From contig NC_092671.1 of assembly GCF_964355755.1 (NCBI RefSeq), positions 40,313,804 to 40,377,803 on the forward strand: a stretch of 64,000 nucleotides of DNA. Direction: 5' to 3'. Under the pieces are notes generated by a model that saw nothing but the letters and a program-made list of their open reading frames with translations, did not search any database and was not told the origin of the DNA. Below are positions 21,915 to 32,400 of the stretch, one piece after another. The position numbers and the translations under genes are program-made. Source of the DNA: Antedon mediterranea (Eukaryota > Echinodermata > Crinoidea > Comatulida > Antedonidae). The stretch's first letter is position 1. Each line of letters starts with the position of its first letter.

Positions 21915-24900
21915 ATGGCTGATAAACAATCAACAACAAGATCCGGTAGAGAATACAGCGGCGGCGATGAATCTGATTCTGAGGTAGAATCGGTTCAGTC
22001 AATACAACCTGAACAACAGGCAGAAGAGTCTGGACCAACCAGTGGACATAACCCTACAGGGGCTGACTCATCTTCAAAAGATGTTTTGTTGTTGATGCAG
22101 CAGCAAATGCAGCAGCAAATGCAGCAGCAAATGCAGCAGCAAATGCAGCAGCAAATGCAACAACAGAATCTTATGATGCAGCAGATGATGGAACAACAAG
22201 AACGTTTACGCAAAGAAGATATGGAAAAACAAGAACGTTTACGCAAAGAAGATATGGAAAGACAAGAACGTTTACGTAGGGAAGATATGGAGAAACAGCA
22301 AGCGTTAGTAATGGCGTTAATGGATAAGCAAAAGGACAGTGAGGAGAAACGATTAAAAGACATGATGAGATTGAAAGAAGTTCAGATTGCAAAACTTTCT
22401 GATAGTGATGATATTGAAAATTATCTCACTACGTTTGAACGAATTGCTAACACCTATGAGTGGCGAAAAGAACACTGGGTAGTAAAACTAATACCTCATT
22501 TGACAGGCAAAGCAAGAGCGGCCTATGCATCACTACCAGTGACAGAAAGTAACCAGTACGACATAGTGAAGAAAGCAATATTACAAAGGTATGACATAAC
22601 TGAAGAGACATATAGGCAAAGGTTTAGGTCAATTAAAAAGAAAAGTGAAGAAAGTTATAGAGAAATGTATGTTAGGTTAAAAGATTTATTTACTAAGTGG
22701 GCTAGGCCTGCTGATAAAAGCAAAGATGATTTAGCTGAAATTGTTATTTTAGAGCAATTAATAGATATTATGCCCACAGGGGTACAAATTTGGGTTAAAG
22801 AACATAAACCAGATTCTGGATTAAATGCTGCAGAATTAGCAGATAATTATTTTCAAGCTAGAAAAGGTATCGATTTTGAGAAAAAGTTTCAAAATAGAAA
22901 ACACGAAAATAGAAACAACCAGGAGAAAACAGTGAAAGGCACTCCTGAAGTTGACAGTAAGGGTAATAATAATCCCCCTGATAACTTTCATAAATCACAA
23001 TCTGACGCTAGACAACCTCTCGTTTGTAGACGGTGCAAAAAAGTAGGCCACATAGAACGATTTTGTCGAAGTAAGGATGGCTTTTTGTCGACAAAGACAG
23101 ATACTGTTTCAAAACCATGTACACCTTACATTTGTAGAGGCCTAGTTGAAGGATGTGATTGTGAAATTTTGATAGACTCTGGATGTGATATGACACTTGT
23201 TCATTCTGATTTAGTAGCGGCTAAGAAAATTAATCGCGCGGAGCAAGCTAAAATTACATGCAGGTGCGTCCATGACCATGTCCAAGCCTATCCTACTGCA
23301 TTCGTCAATATTAAGATTAATAACGAAGACCATAATTTGTTGGTTGGCGTTTGCAGCGATTTACCAAGAGATGTAATTCTTGGTAGGGACTTTCCTAAAT
23401 TTGGAGACTTATTAGGGAAGGGGGATAAGAATCATGATAGGCATAGTTTTGTTGCCACTAGAGATCATGCTAGAAAAGAAAAACTAAGAGAGGAAAACGA
23501 ATTAAAGTCGGAAAAAGCTTCTGGGGTTATTTCACATCAGCTAGATGATGTGGTTAATTTTCAAGAAGAATTTGGACATTTAGATGGCCAACTACTCAGT
23601 AACAACCCTCCCAAGGAAAAAGTTCATAAAACCAGAAGTGAGAAACGAAAAGTTAGGAAAGAGTTTGCAAAAACAAAGGAAGCTCAATCTAGCCAAGATA
23701 GGGAATTAGACATTTTAGATATTGGCAGAGATAAAATTAAGGATTATCAGGTTAAGGATAGAACTTTAATTTCACTTCGAGAACAGATGTTAGTACAGAA
23801 AGATGATGACACTATAAAGATAGTCTGTAAGGATGGAATTTTATTTAGGCTGGTTTTCACTAAACACCAGACAGAACCAATAGAGCAATTAGTGGTTCCA
23901 TACCCTTGCCGTAATAGTGTATTGAAAGTCTCACATGATATTCCTTTGGCAGGTCATTTAGGTAGGAAAAAGACATTAGATAGGATAAAGCAGAGATTCT
24001 TTTGGCCTGGTATTAGAAAGGATGTGACCGAATATTGTAACACTTGTGAAAATTGTCAGAAAACTTCAAAGTATAAAACTAAATTGAAGGCCCCGATGAT
24101 TCCTATGCCAATAATCAGTGAACCATTCCGCCGAATCGCTATGGACATTGTTGGTCCACTAGCACGGAGTAAGACAGGAAATAAATATGTCTTGGTTATA
24201 TGTGATTATGCAACTCGATATCCGGAGGCTATCCCACTGAGAAGTATTGAAGCTCCAAAGATAGCGGATGAGTTGATTAAATTATTTTCCAGGGTAGGGG
24301 TACCAACAGAAATTTTAACCGATCAAGGCTCTAACTTTACCTCTAAGTTGTTGAGTCAAATTTATAAGTTACTTTCAATTAAGGGCTTGACTACTTCTCC
24401 CTACCATCCACAAACCGATGGATTAGTGGAAAGATTTAATGGCACCCTCAAGGCTATGATTAGAAAATTTGTTCAGGATGATCCCCGAGAATGGGATAAA
24501 TTGCTTCCATACCTATTATTTGCTTATAGGGAGGTACCGCAGGAGTCAACTGGGTTCTCTCCATTTGAATTATTGTATGGTTGGAAGGTACGAGGTCCAC
24601 TTGATATAATGAAAGAAATGTGGACAGGCACGGTGACAGGTCCTCAAAGTGTGGTTTCACACGTTGTTAAAATGAGAGATAGGTTAACTTCAATGAAAGA
24701 TCTAGTCCAGGAAAACATTGAACTATCCCAAACAAGGCAAAAACAAAAATATGATAAGAAATCTGTTTGTAGAGAATTTAGTCCAGGTGATGAAGTCCTA
24801 TTACTCTTACCATCTAGTAACGATGCATTAGAGGCAAAATGGCAAGGTCCTTACAAGGTTTTAAGGAAACTAGGTCCAGTAAACTATGAGGTGGAAACTA

Positions 24901-26468
24901 ATGATAAACGGAAAAAGTCAAAAGTCTACCACATAAATCTTTTAAAACAATTTCATCGTAGAACTATTGAGGTTATGCTGGCTATAAATGATGTAACTGG
25001 ACAAGACGAGGGTCAGGATAAGGACATTTCTTGGTCAAATATTTCTAGTTCCAATTTAACCTTAGATTCTGGTGAAGGATTAGATGAATCTCAGCTTTCA
25101 GATTTAGCGGAGGTGTTTTCTGAATTTGACTCAGTGTTACAGGACAAGCCAGGGAAAACTACTGTAATAAAGCATGATATTGAAATGAACCTAGGGGTAC
25201 ACCCAGTTAGATTAAGAGCTTATCCAATTCCTCAGGCTAAGTTAGGCAAAGTAAAAGAAGAGATAGAATCTATGTTGGAACTTGGGGTAATAGAAGAGTC
25301 TCACAGTCCCTGGTCCTCTCCTTATATCATGGTACCAAAGCCGGACGGTACAGCTCGCTTTTGCGTAAATTACAAAAAAGTGAATAGCTTGAGCAAGTTT
25401 GATGCATATCCAATGCCTCGAATAGATGAAATAATAGGCAGGGTTGGTCCTGCTAAATTTATAACGAAGTTAGATTTATGTAAAGGTTACTGGCAGGTTC
25501 CATTAACTGAACGGTCAAAACCATATACAGCTTTTTCAACACCAATGGGTTTGTATCAATTTAAGTATTTACCATTTGGCTTGCATGGGGCTCCTGCAAC
25601 GTTTCAAAGAATGATGGATCAACTGTTGCGCAAGAAAGAATCTTATGCAGCAGCTTATATGGATGATCTGGTAATATTTAGTCCAGACTGGGAAAGTCAT
25701 ATCCATCATCTTAGGGACATTTTTCAGACCCTCAAGCAAGCTAATCTGACAGTCAAACCTGCAAAATGTAGTTTCGCACATAGTAAAGTGCATTATTTAG
25801 GGTATGTAGTTGGAGAGGGAATGATACGTCCTCAAAAGACTAAGGTAGAAGCGGTAGTACAATGGGAAAAACCTAAAACTAAGAAGGATGTTAAATCTTT
25901 TCTTGGCCTGACAGGATACTACCGAAAGTTTATTCCTAATTATGCTGACATTGCAGCACCTCTAACTGATCTGACGGGGAAAAAACATCCAGATAAAATC
26001 AAATGGACGCCTGAGTGCGAAGATGCACTTGTAAAGTTAAAACAGGCGTTATGTTCAGACCCTGTGTTACGAAACCCAGATTTTAATGCAGAGTTTATAC
26101 TGCAAACAGATGCGTCAGATCGAGGGTTAGGTGCAGTACTTAGTCAACTAGGTCCTGATGGTACTGACCATCCAGTATTGTATCTTAGTCGTAAGATGTT
26201 CCCAAGAGAACAGAATTATGCAACTATAGAGAAAGAGTGTTTAGCTATAAAATGGGCTGTCGAAAGTCTGCGATATTATCTACTAGGCAGAAAATTTAAG
26301 ATAGTTACTGACCATCAACCACTCAAATGGTTGGTTGAAATGAAAGAGACAAACAAAAGACTAACTAGATGGAGTCTTGATTTACAACCTTATTGCTTTA
26401 CTGTTGTACATAGAAGGGGTATTTCTAATGGTAATGCTGACGGATTGTCACGAAAACCATTAACTTAA
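21915..26468 (+). CDS. Gag-Pol polyprotein with integrase upstream of reverse transcriptase
   Basis: A single uninterrupted 1517-codon ORF. Residues 61-84 are MQQQ repeats and 95-127 ERLRKEDMEKQ-type repeats, probably a coiled coil. Gag (about 160-320) is followed by a CCHC knuckle CRRCKKVGHIERFC (371-384) and a protease with LIDSGCD (Asp421). Integrase comes next: HHCC zinc region (about 674-715), catalytic Asp744, Asp803 and Glu839 with D35E spacing, and a GPY/F module (WQGPYKV, about 976). Reverse transcriptase (about 1090-1310) has FITKLDLCKGYWQV, YLPFGLHGAPATFQ and YMDD (1248-1251). RNase H (about 1390-1517) has TDASDRGLG, EKECLAI and VTDHQPL. The usual Ty3/gypsy order places integrase last. 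Gag and Pol share one frame, so no frameshift is needed. All catalytic residues are present. Confidence 0.96.
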   Translation: MADKQSTTRSGREYSGGDESDSEVESVQSIQPEQQAEESGPTSGHNPTGADSSSKDVLLLMQQQMQQQMQQQMQQQMQQQMQQQNLMMQQMMEQQERLRKEDMEKQERLRKEDMERQERLRREDMEKQQALVMALMDKQKDSEEKRLKDMMRLKEVQIAKLSDSDDIENYLTTFERIANTYEWRKEHWVVKLIPHLTGKARAAYASLPVTESNQYDIVKKAILQRYDITEETYRQRFRSIKKKSEESYREMYVRLKDLFTKWARPADKSKDDLAEIVILEQLIDIMPTGVQIWVKEHKPDSGLNAAELADNYFQARKGIDFEKKFQNRKHENRNNQEKTVKGTPEVDSKGNNNPPDNFHKSQSDARQPLVCRRCKKVGHIERFCRSKDGFLSTKTDTVSKPCTPYICRGLVEGCDCEILIDSGCDMTLVHSDLVAAKKINRAEQAKITCRCVHDHVQAYPTAFVNIKINNEDHNLLVGVCSDLPRDVILGRDFPKFGDLLGKGDKNHDRHSFVATRDHARKEKLREENELKSEKASGVISHQLDDVVNFQEEFGHLDGQLLSNNPPKEKVHKTRSEKRKVRKEFAKTKEAQSSQDRELDILDIGRDKIKDYQVKDRTLISLREQMLVQKDDDTIKIVCKDGILFRLVFTKHQTEPIEQLVVPYPCRNSVLKVSHDIPLAGHLGRKKTLDRIKQRFFWPGIRKDVTEYCNTCENCQKTSKYKTKLKAPMIPMPIISEPFRRIAMDIVGPLARSKTGNKYVLVICDYATRYPEAIPLRSIEAPKIADELIKLFSRVGVPTEILTDQGSNFTSKLLSQIYKLLSIKGLTTSPYHPQTDGLVERFNGTLKAMIRKFVQDDPREWDKLLPYLLFAYREVPQESTGFSPFELLYGWKVRGPLDIMKEMWTGTVTGPQSVVSHVVKMRDRLTSMKDLVQENIELSQTRQKQKYDKKSVCREFSPGDEVLLLLPSSNDALEAKWQGPYKVLRKLGPVNYEVETNDKRKKSKVYHINLLKQFHRRTIEVMLAINDVTGQDEGQDKDISWSNISSSNLTLDSGEGLDESQLSDLAEVFSEFDSVLQDKPGKTTVIKHDIEMNLGVHPVRLRAYPIPQAKLGKVKEEIESMLELGVIEESHSPWSSPYIMVPKPDGTARFCVNYKKVNSLSKFDAYPMPRIDEIIGRVGPAKFITKLDLCKGYWQVPLTERSKPYTAFSTPMGLYQFKYLPFGLHGAPATFQRMMDQLLRKKESYAAAYMDDLVIFSPDWESHIHHLRDIFQTLKQANLTVKPAKCSFAHSKVHYLGYVVGEGMIRPQKTKVEAVVQWEKPKTKKDVKSFLGLTGYYRKFIPNYADIAAPLTDLTGKKHPDKIKWTPECEDALVKLKQALCSDPVLRNPDFNAEFILQTDASDRGLGAVLSQLGPDGTDHPVLYLSRKMFPREQNYATIEKECLAIKWAVESLRYYLLGRKFKIVTDHQPLKWLVEMKETNKRLTRWSLDLQPYCFTVVHRRGISNGNADGLSRKPLT

Positions 26469-26682
26469 AGCAAGGGTTACTTTATAAAATAGACAAAATA
26501 GGTTTTAATGTTTATAAGTTACTTGTTTCTTACATTTTGTTTGTAATGAGAATTTGGTTTTCACGTAATGTAGTTTGAATTTATATTCATATATTAAACA
26601 GGGTTTCTAGGTCGAAAATGTTATATTTTGCCACGTCCGTGTATACTTGCCCCTCAAAACTCCAAGAATGAGTTTTGAGCTC

Positions 26683-26697
26683 AGAAAGAGGGGGGAG
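26683..26697 (+). other. Polypurine tract
   Basis: AGAAAGAGGGGGGAG directly abuts the 3' LTR, as required for plus-strand priming during reverse transcription. Confidence 0.85.
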
Positions 26698-27145
26698 TGT
26701 AATAAATTACCATTCCCTAACATATAGAGTAACATAGTATTTACATGAACATTCTAGAATAAGATGTTTTGATTTAATAAACCATGTATAATTAATAAGA
26801 ACAATCAAGAACATTCCAGAAGTGCTATTAATAGAAACTGTAATCATGTAATAATGAGAAGTATAAAGAATGATCTAGAAGGATAGGAGCATCTTGTATA
26901 TAAAGGGATGTAAACTATTGTAAGGTTGTTGGAATAGAGGTTGGATGTTATATTGTAAAGTCATTGTGAAGCTGTTGTTTAAAGTGCTTACTGGATTGTT
27001 GAAAGTTGAAGTTGATTGAAATTAAAGCTTTGTTTTTGAGTTATTTTACAACTTTGTGGATTTTGTGTGTATACTTTTATGTCACAAGGGAGTTCCTAAA
27101 GTATTTTCAACCGCTCGGAAACATACGTGAGAGGAGTTCGTGACA
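26698..27145 (+). repeat. 3' LTR
   Basis: 448 bp, matching the 5' LTR over its full length as far as can be compared by eye, and followed by the right target duplication ATTAT. Confidence 0.95.
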
Positions 27146-27289
27146 ATTATTATATCGATTTTGTATTTGTAAATACTTTTTATAGCCTAATTGTAAATCT
27201 GTTTTAATTGAATTTATTCATACTTTATTGATGTTAATCTTTGTCAAGCAGAATAAATAACTAGACATGAAACTCGTCACTTTGACGAG

Positions 27290-28862
27290 TTAGTTATCCG
27301 CACAACGACAAACGCCACGTGCACGTCATATGTTGGAATATTGCACACAGATAAAGATTATGGCATTATGACAAGAACTGAAGAATATGATATGCTGTTA
27401 GTGCTGAATTCTGTCAATTTTGTGTCATATAGTATATACATGCAAACAGTATAATCTGTATACATATTACATACAGTGTAGAATAGGTGAAATTACGGGA
27501 CCCGCCATTTATTCCAATTTTTAACATGGCGACGGTATCAAAATGAAACACTTAATTAACAATTTCAGAAGGAAATTATCTCAGGAACAACATATTAACG
27601 TGTAGAAGAAATTTGAATACGTAAAATATAGATGCGCACCCTTTTAAATGTGATGAACTATTACGCAAAATATGAAAATACGACTTTTTTTATTCAACTG
27701 GCAATATGATGACGTCACAACATCCGATTGGCAAAATGTTTACATGAATTCGTATCTACAATCCTATAGCTTCCAGAAAACGTTTTAATCGTGATTATCA
27801 CATTTTATTCTTACGAGCTATTACAGATTAAAATTTACTGTAAATATGAAATTAATGACCCACGTAATTAAAATTTTTAGGCATGATGACGTTATAAAAA
27901 TTAAAATATTTTTATCTCATGCTAAAGAAAGTTGATTGACCTAGACAATATATAAATATAGGAGAAAAAGGAATACAGATAAGCGTGATGCGCTCCATTG
28001 AATGTGATGAGCAATAACGAAACAGACAAAAATCCTATATTTTACATTCGTGTGGCCATACGATTACGTCACAATGTTTTTTTAGCCTTATCGATGCATG
28101 ATCCGATATCTGCAACTCATCAACTTCTAGATTTTGTAATAAAAATAAACGGTTCACGGTTTACTTTAGAAACTATGACTGTTTAAAAAAAGACATTATT
28201 TTGATGATTTTTTAAGCTTTTTCATAAAAAACGCGCACAAATTGTCTAATTCAACGTGTTCGTATGGCGTTATTTAAACTGGAAAAGGTCTAAATTGTTT
28301 TCAAAATTACTAGGAAAGGCTTGAAAAATATAATTCAAGAGAAAAAAATATGTTTTTATCGCTACGTGCGCACCGCGTGCGTAAAAAAATGCGCGCCCGT
28401 GGGAATTTTTGACATGCTCAAAATGACATGAAACGCGTAAAAAGAAATTGAGTAGAAATTAATTTTGCGCATTTTGAAATTTTAAATGCGCGTGTGCGCG
28501 TAACTTCTTGTGAAACATGCCATTTTTAATCCGTAGAAAGTTTGCCCCTGATATGACTTAAATTTTGTCAAAGTGTCAATACTAAATGACTTTTGGTTTT
28601 TAATCTATGATCAATCATTGAAATTCATAAAATTGCGCGTAAGTCACGTTGCGCAACTATGACGTCATTAAAAAATAGGAGGTGCACAACTTCACGTAAA
28701 TGCCCATATGTTGTCAAAGTTATGAAATGTTATGTTTACACATTTTAGAGAAACGCGACTCACAAAAAAGGAAGGAAGGAAAGAAGAATAATACAGAAAA
28801 AAAATGTTGATCTCATACAATAACAAGGAGTTATCCGCTTGGTATACCAAGCGGATAACTAA
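27290..28862. mobile_element. Possible non-autonomous element with 12-bp terminal inverted repeats
   Basis: TTAGTTATCCGC at 27290-27301 is exactly inverted at 28851-28862. The 1.57 kb between them is non-coding. Short arms alone are weak evidence, and target duplications are not clear. Confidence 0.35.
28829..28860. repeat. Perfect 32-bp palindrome
   Basis: Two 16-base arms with no spacer, centred at GGTA|TACC, beginning AGTTATCCGCTTGGTA. It can form a cruciform or act as a terminator-like hairpin. Its arms also form the right end of the element proposed at 27290-28862. Confidence 0.95.
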
Positions 28863-29476
28863 TAAATCAGGAATTCGGGTATTGTACAGTATGCACTTTA
28901 AAAACACAAATCCTTTTCAATATTAAAACTAATTATTGAATATTATTATATTATTAGTTTCATTTAATCAATTCTTAATATTGCAACCAACAATAACACG
29001 CATTAGATTGACCCTTATATAAACGTTTGACATTTACTATAAAGTTCACCACAGAGCCATTATGAAGAAGGGTCACGGCGGTCACTTTGTAATCGTGGAA
29101 CTTTGTAAAAGCCTTTTGTAATTTGTATTTATTGTATTGACGCACATTGCAATCTATTGAGTATCACGACACACGCGGCGTGCTAGGCCTACCGGTACAC
29201 ACCTCAGAAATGTTAGTACTGTATGTGCAAATTAAAACTTTTGGCGGCGTTCTTTTGTATCACTGTTTCCAATCGTGTGACTCTGGTTCTCGATGTTATA
29301 TCTCTGGGTTATCGCAATCATTTACATTCTAAAATCAATTAGTATCTACATGATTTAAAACGTAATAAAATTACTTGTATTTACATTCCGATTCTTTGAA
29401 ATTATCTGTAAAGACGGGGCATATTATATTGTTTAAAGAATTATGTAAATTGTGATAAGTATATGAATAGAAGACT

Positions 29477-32400
29477 CTATGTAATAGTCATCATATCTGT
29501 CATCATATTTGTCGTCGGTGATGTTACCTCGTCTACTTCGTATAGTATGCCTACAACATAACCAATATACATTTATAATCTATTTAATGATTGACATTAT
29601 TAGTATCTTCAAAATAATACGCTTACATTCAATTAATATTATTTTTCTAATTTATATTTTAAAAAATCAGAAAAGATGTGTTAATAATATTTTTGTAATT
29701 CTGGTATATCATTGAATAGACACGTTTATATCAATTCCCTAGCATATACAATACTCAAGTCGCAGTTATTTCATATCTTACTAAGGGAGACGATGCCACA
29801 TGTAAAAAGGACATATGTGAAAATACAGCTATATAGCAGATGATGTTGTATATAATTGGACATTAGTATCTTTATTTACGCCATGAATACATTTAAAAAA
29901 ATTATATTTAAAGACAAATTGTAAATTTACCTGCAATGCAAGCGGTCATAAAGCAAGCAGTGGTTCCAGCGATGAGGGCGCGAATTGCAACTTGTGCCAG
30001 GTCACTCTTCCTTTCTGGTGCCATTGGCGTAAGTCCTCCTAGTTGGATTCCTATTGAGCTGATATTTGCAAACCCACAAAGTGCGTACGTTGCAATAACC
30101 TCTGAGCGTTTCTGAAATTACCAAATTATGTTATATCATTTAAAGCAACATGATATCATATTATCTTATAATATTATTTGAATAAGGTTTAGGCCTATCG
30201 CAAATTGCTTGAATTCGAGAGGGGAACGTCATTTTACAATGCATGATGGGAAGTGTTTGGGAATGTCACGACGCGTACGGAAAAATCACGTACGTACGTG
30301 TCATGACGTTTGCTCACAAACCCTTCCTATCATGCGTCGCGCACGCTATTTGCAATAAACCTTATGCAGTAGGTCAATAATTAAGTCACAACCATAACAA
30401 ACAAAAAACATTAAATTATAAAAATGTATAAGACATCAACGTTTCCTTCAAAAATATGAAAATGAAGATTAATAAAATCAGATTTCGTCTGTAGTTTTAA
30501 TATATAATAATAATAATACCACATTTATATAGCGCCCTTTTCATGAGTAATCATGCTCAAAGGCGCTTTACAAGCATTATTACCCCAGTATTTTTTGGGA
30601 TCAAACACGTATGGAAACATACTTCCATAATGCAGCCGGTAACCAGCGCAAAGTTGTGTCTAGATCTAACTGGGTACCCATTTATACACCTGGGTGGAGA
30701 GAGGCAACGTAAGTAAAGTATCTTGCCTACGGGTACAAGCAATGCGGCGAGAGTTGGATTCGAACCTAGGTCTGACGATCGGTAGTCCAACGTCCAACAC
30801 ACTGCGCCACACGCCCTTAATCAAGTTAATCAGTTCCGTAGAAAAGAAAAACGGAAAAAATAATGTTTTTAATTTTAAAAAGACAAATCAAACGGTTAAA
30901 AACAAAAACCTGTTGACTATTTTTTAGGTAAATATTTTTTTTTTCTCGATCCAAAAAAAGCTAAACAAAAATTTTTCAGGTGGACAATAATCTTTAATCG
31001 TCATCACAATAATTGAGTTGACAATAAAGACATAAGCCTACAGTAAAAAAGCTAATCAATTAACAATGGATATCAGTGGTAATGCTTGGTTCCCACTAGA
31101 GATGCAACGCAATGACGTAAGGCAACGATGATGGATTATTCGAACGGTGGTTTGTCATTGGTCAACTCGCTTGCGTTGCGCGTACGTCTATGCGTTGCGT
31201 CTCTAGTGGAAACCACGCTTACGGCCTAATACCTACCGAAATAGTTCCAGCTTCAATGATTTCTCCCAGACGTTCATATGCCACGAATTCATTAATAAAT
31301 GTCTTGATACCAATCAATTCGGCAACCAGCCTGCAATCATTCCATTCAACACCCATGATGAATGCTACAGGCATAAACACGTATGAACAGATCAGCTGTA
31401 ACAAAAAGCAGAGTTACCGTACAAACAACGTTTCTTTTACGCAGTTTTGTCCATTTAACGGTTTGTGCATTGACAACGAATAATCAAATTATGATACGAA
31501 TAAAGAAGAGAAATTTGCATTACTTTAAAGCGGAGTGGAGCTTCAGCTTGGCTTGCCTTGCGATCTCAAGGTCCAGGGTTCAATCTGACATACTGTCAGG
31601 ATTGGCAAATAACACTTAGTTTATAAGCACGATGATTAGCGAGTTAACGTGCTACGTTTTAACAATAGCTTTTATCGTCAACAAAATAAAACTATGTAAA
31701 GAGTTTATATGTGTGAAAATAATTCAGCTGGCGTGCATCTATTGTTATCTAATAGTGTTTAAATCTGTTTACAAAATAATGGCAATTACCTCGAAGGTAA
31801 GGGGTGGGTCCTCAATTCCAACAAGTCCACCAAACCACGTAAGAATAGCATTACAACACGCTAGGATGGCAAGGAACGCAATGAGATTAGCAGCGATGTT
31901 TGCTACTAGTGATACGGCCGTTGCGGCGCCAAATGACGCGGCTTCTATCATGTTTCTTTCTTCACTGAATAGATAGAAAAGATAAAAAGCTGATAATATA
32001 ACATAACTTAAGGGTCTTTCACACCTGTTCCGGCAAGATTCCGGCCCGGCACCGGAAAATACAATCAAACGTCAATCTTTCGTTTTTACGCGGCTACGCG
32101 CGTATCGATTGGCGCATAGCCGCGCAGAACGTCGTGAAAGCGAAACATTGGCTTTCGTTTCGCCGGACGGGAACCGTGCCGGAACAAGTGTGAAAGACCC
32201 TTACAGTATGTGTGTTTAATTTTTTCAAATGTTTATTTTTTTAAGGTTAATGATCATAATGAAGTGAAACAATCTGTTTGATATATACATATTGAATGAT
32301 TAGTATTGGTATACATTGAATGATTAGTATTCGTATACATTGAATGATTAGTATTGGTATACATTGAATGATTAGTATTCGTATACATTGAATGATTAGT

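Larger units (their letters stand above)
21134..27145 (+). mobile_element. Full-length Gmr1-like Ty3/gypsy LTR retrotransposon
   Basis: Complete 6.0-kb element: 448-bp LTRs at each end beginning TG and ending CA, a primer-binding-site candidate, one long gag-pol ORF, a polypurine tract, and a 5-bp target duplication ATTAT (21129-21133 and 27146-27150). By eye the two LTRs show no difference, implying a very recent insertion. The pol domain order is protease, integrase, reverse transcriptase, RNase H. That is unusual for Ty3/gypsy but defines the Gmr1-like group described from deuterostomes. No envelope ORF is present. The element may still be active. Confidence 0.95.
27151..29476. other. Non-coding spacer between LTR element and transporter array
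   Basis: No gene recognised. It includes a diverged direct duplication of about 350 bp (AAATGTGATGAACTATTACG near 27646 and GAATGTGATGAGCAATAACG near 27999), several TGACGTCA-like motifs and the perfect palindrome at 28829. The segment nearest copy A (29.0-29.5 kb) should contain its 3' UTR. Confidence 0.5.

Noticed and set aside
21995-22392. Cys-rich antisense ORFs
   Set aside because: They are complements of the MQQQ and ERLRKEDM repeats of the Gag ORF.
21915-26468. Endogenous retrovirus with envelope
   Set aside because: There is no ORF between RNase H and the 3' LTR, and the domain order is that of a Gmr1-like retrotransposon.
31190-31619. Overlapping small plus-strand ORFs near 31.2-31.6 kb
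   Set aside because: They are shadows of transporter exon 9 on the minus strand and of a SINE head.
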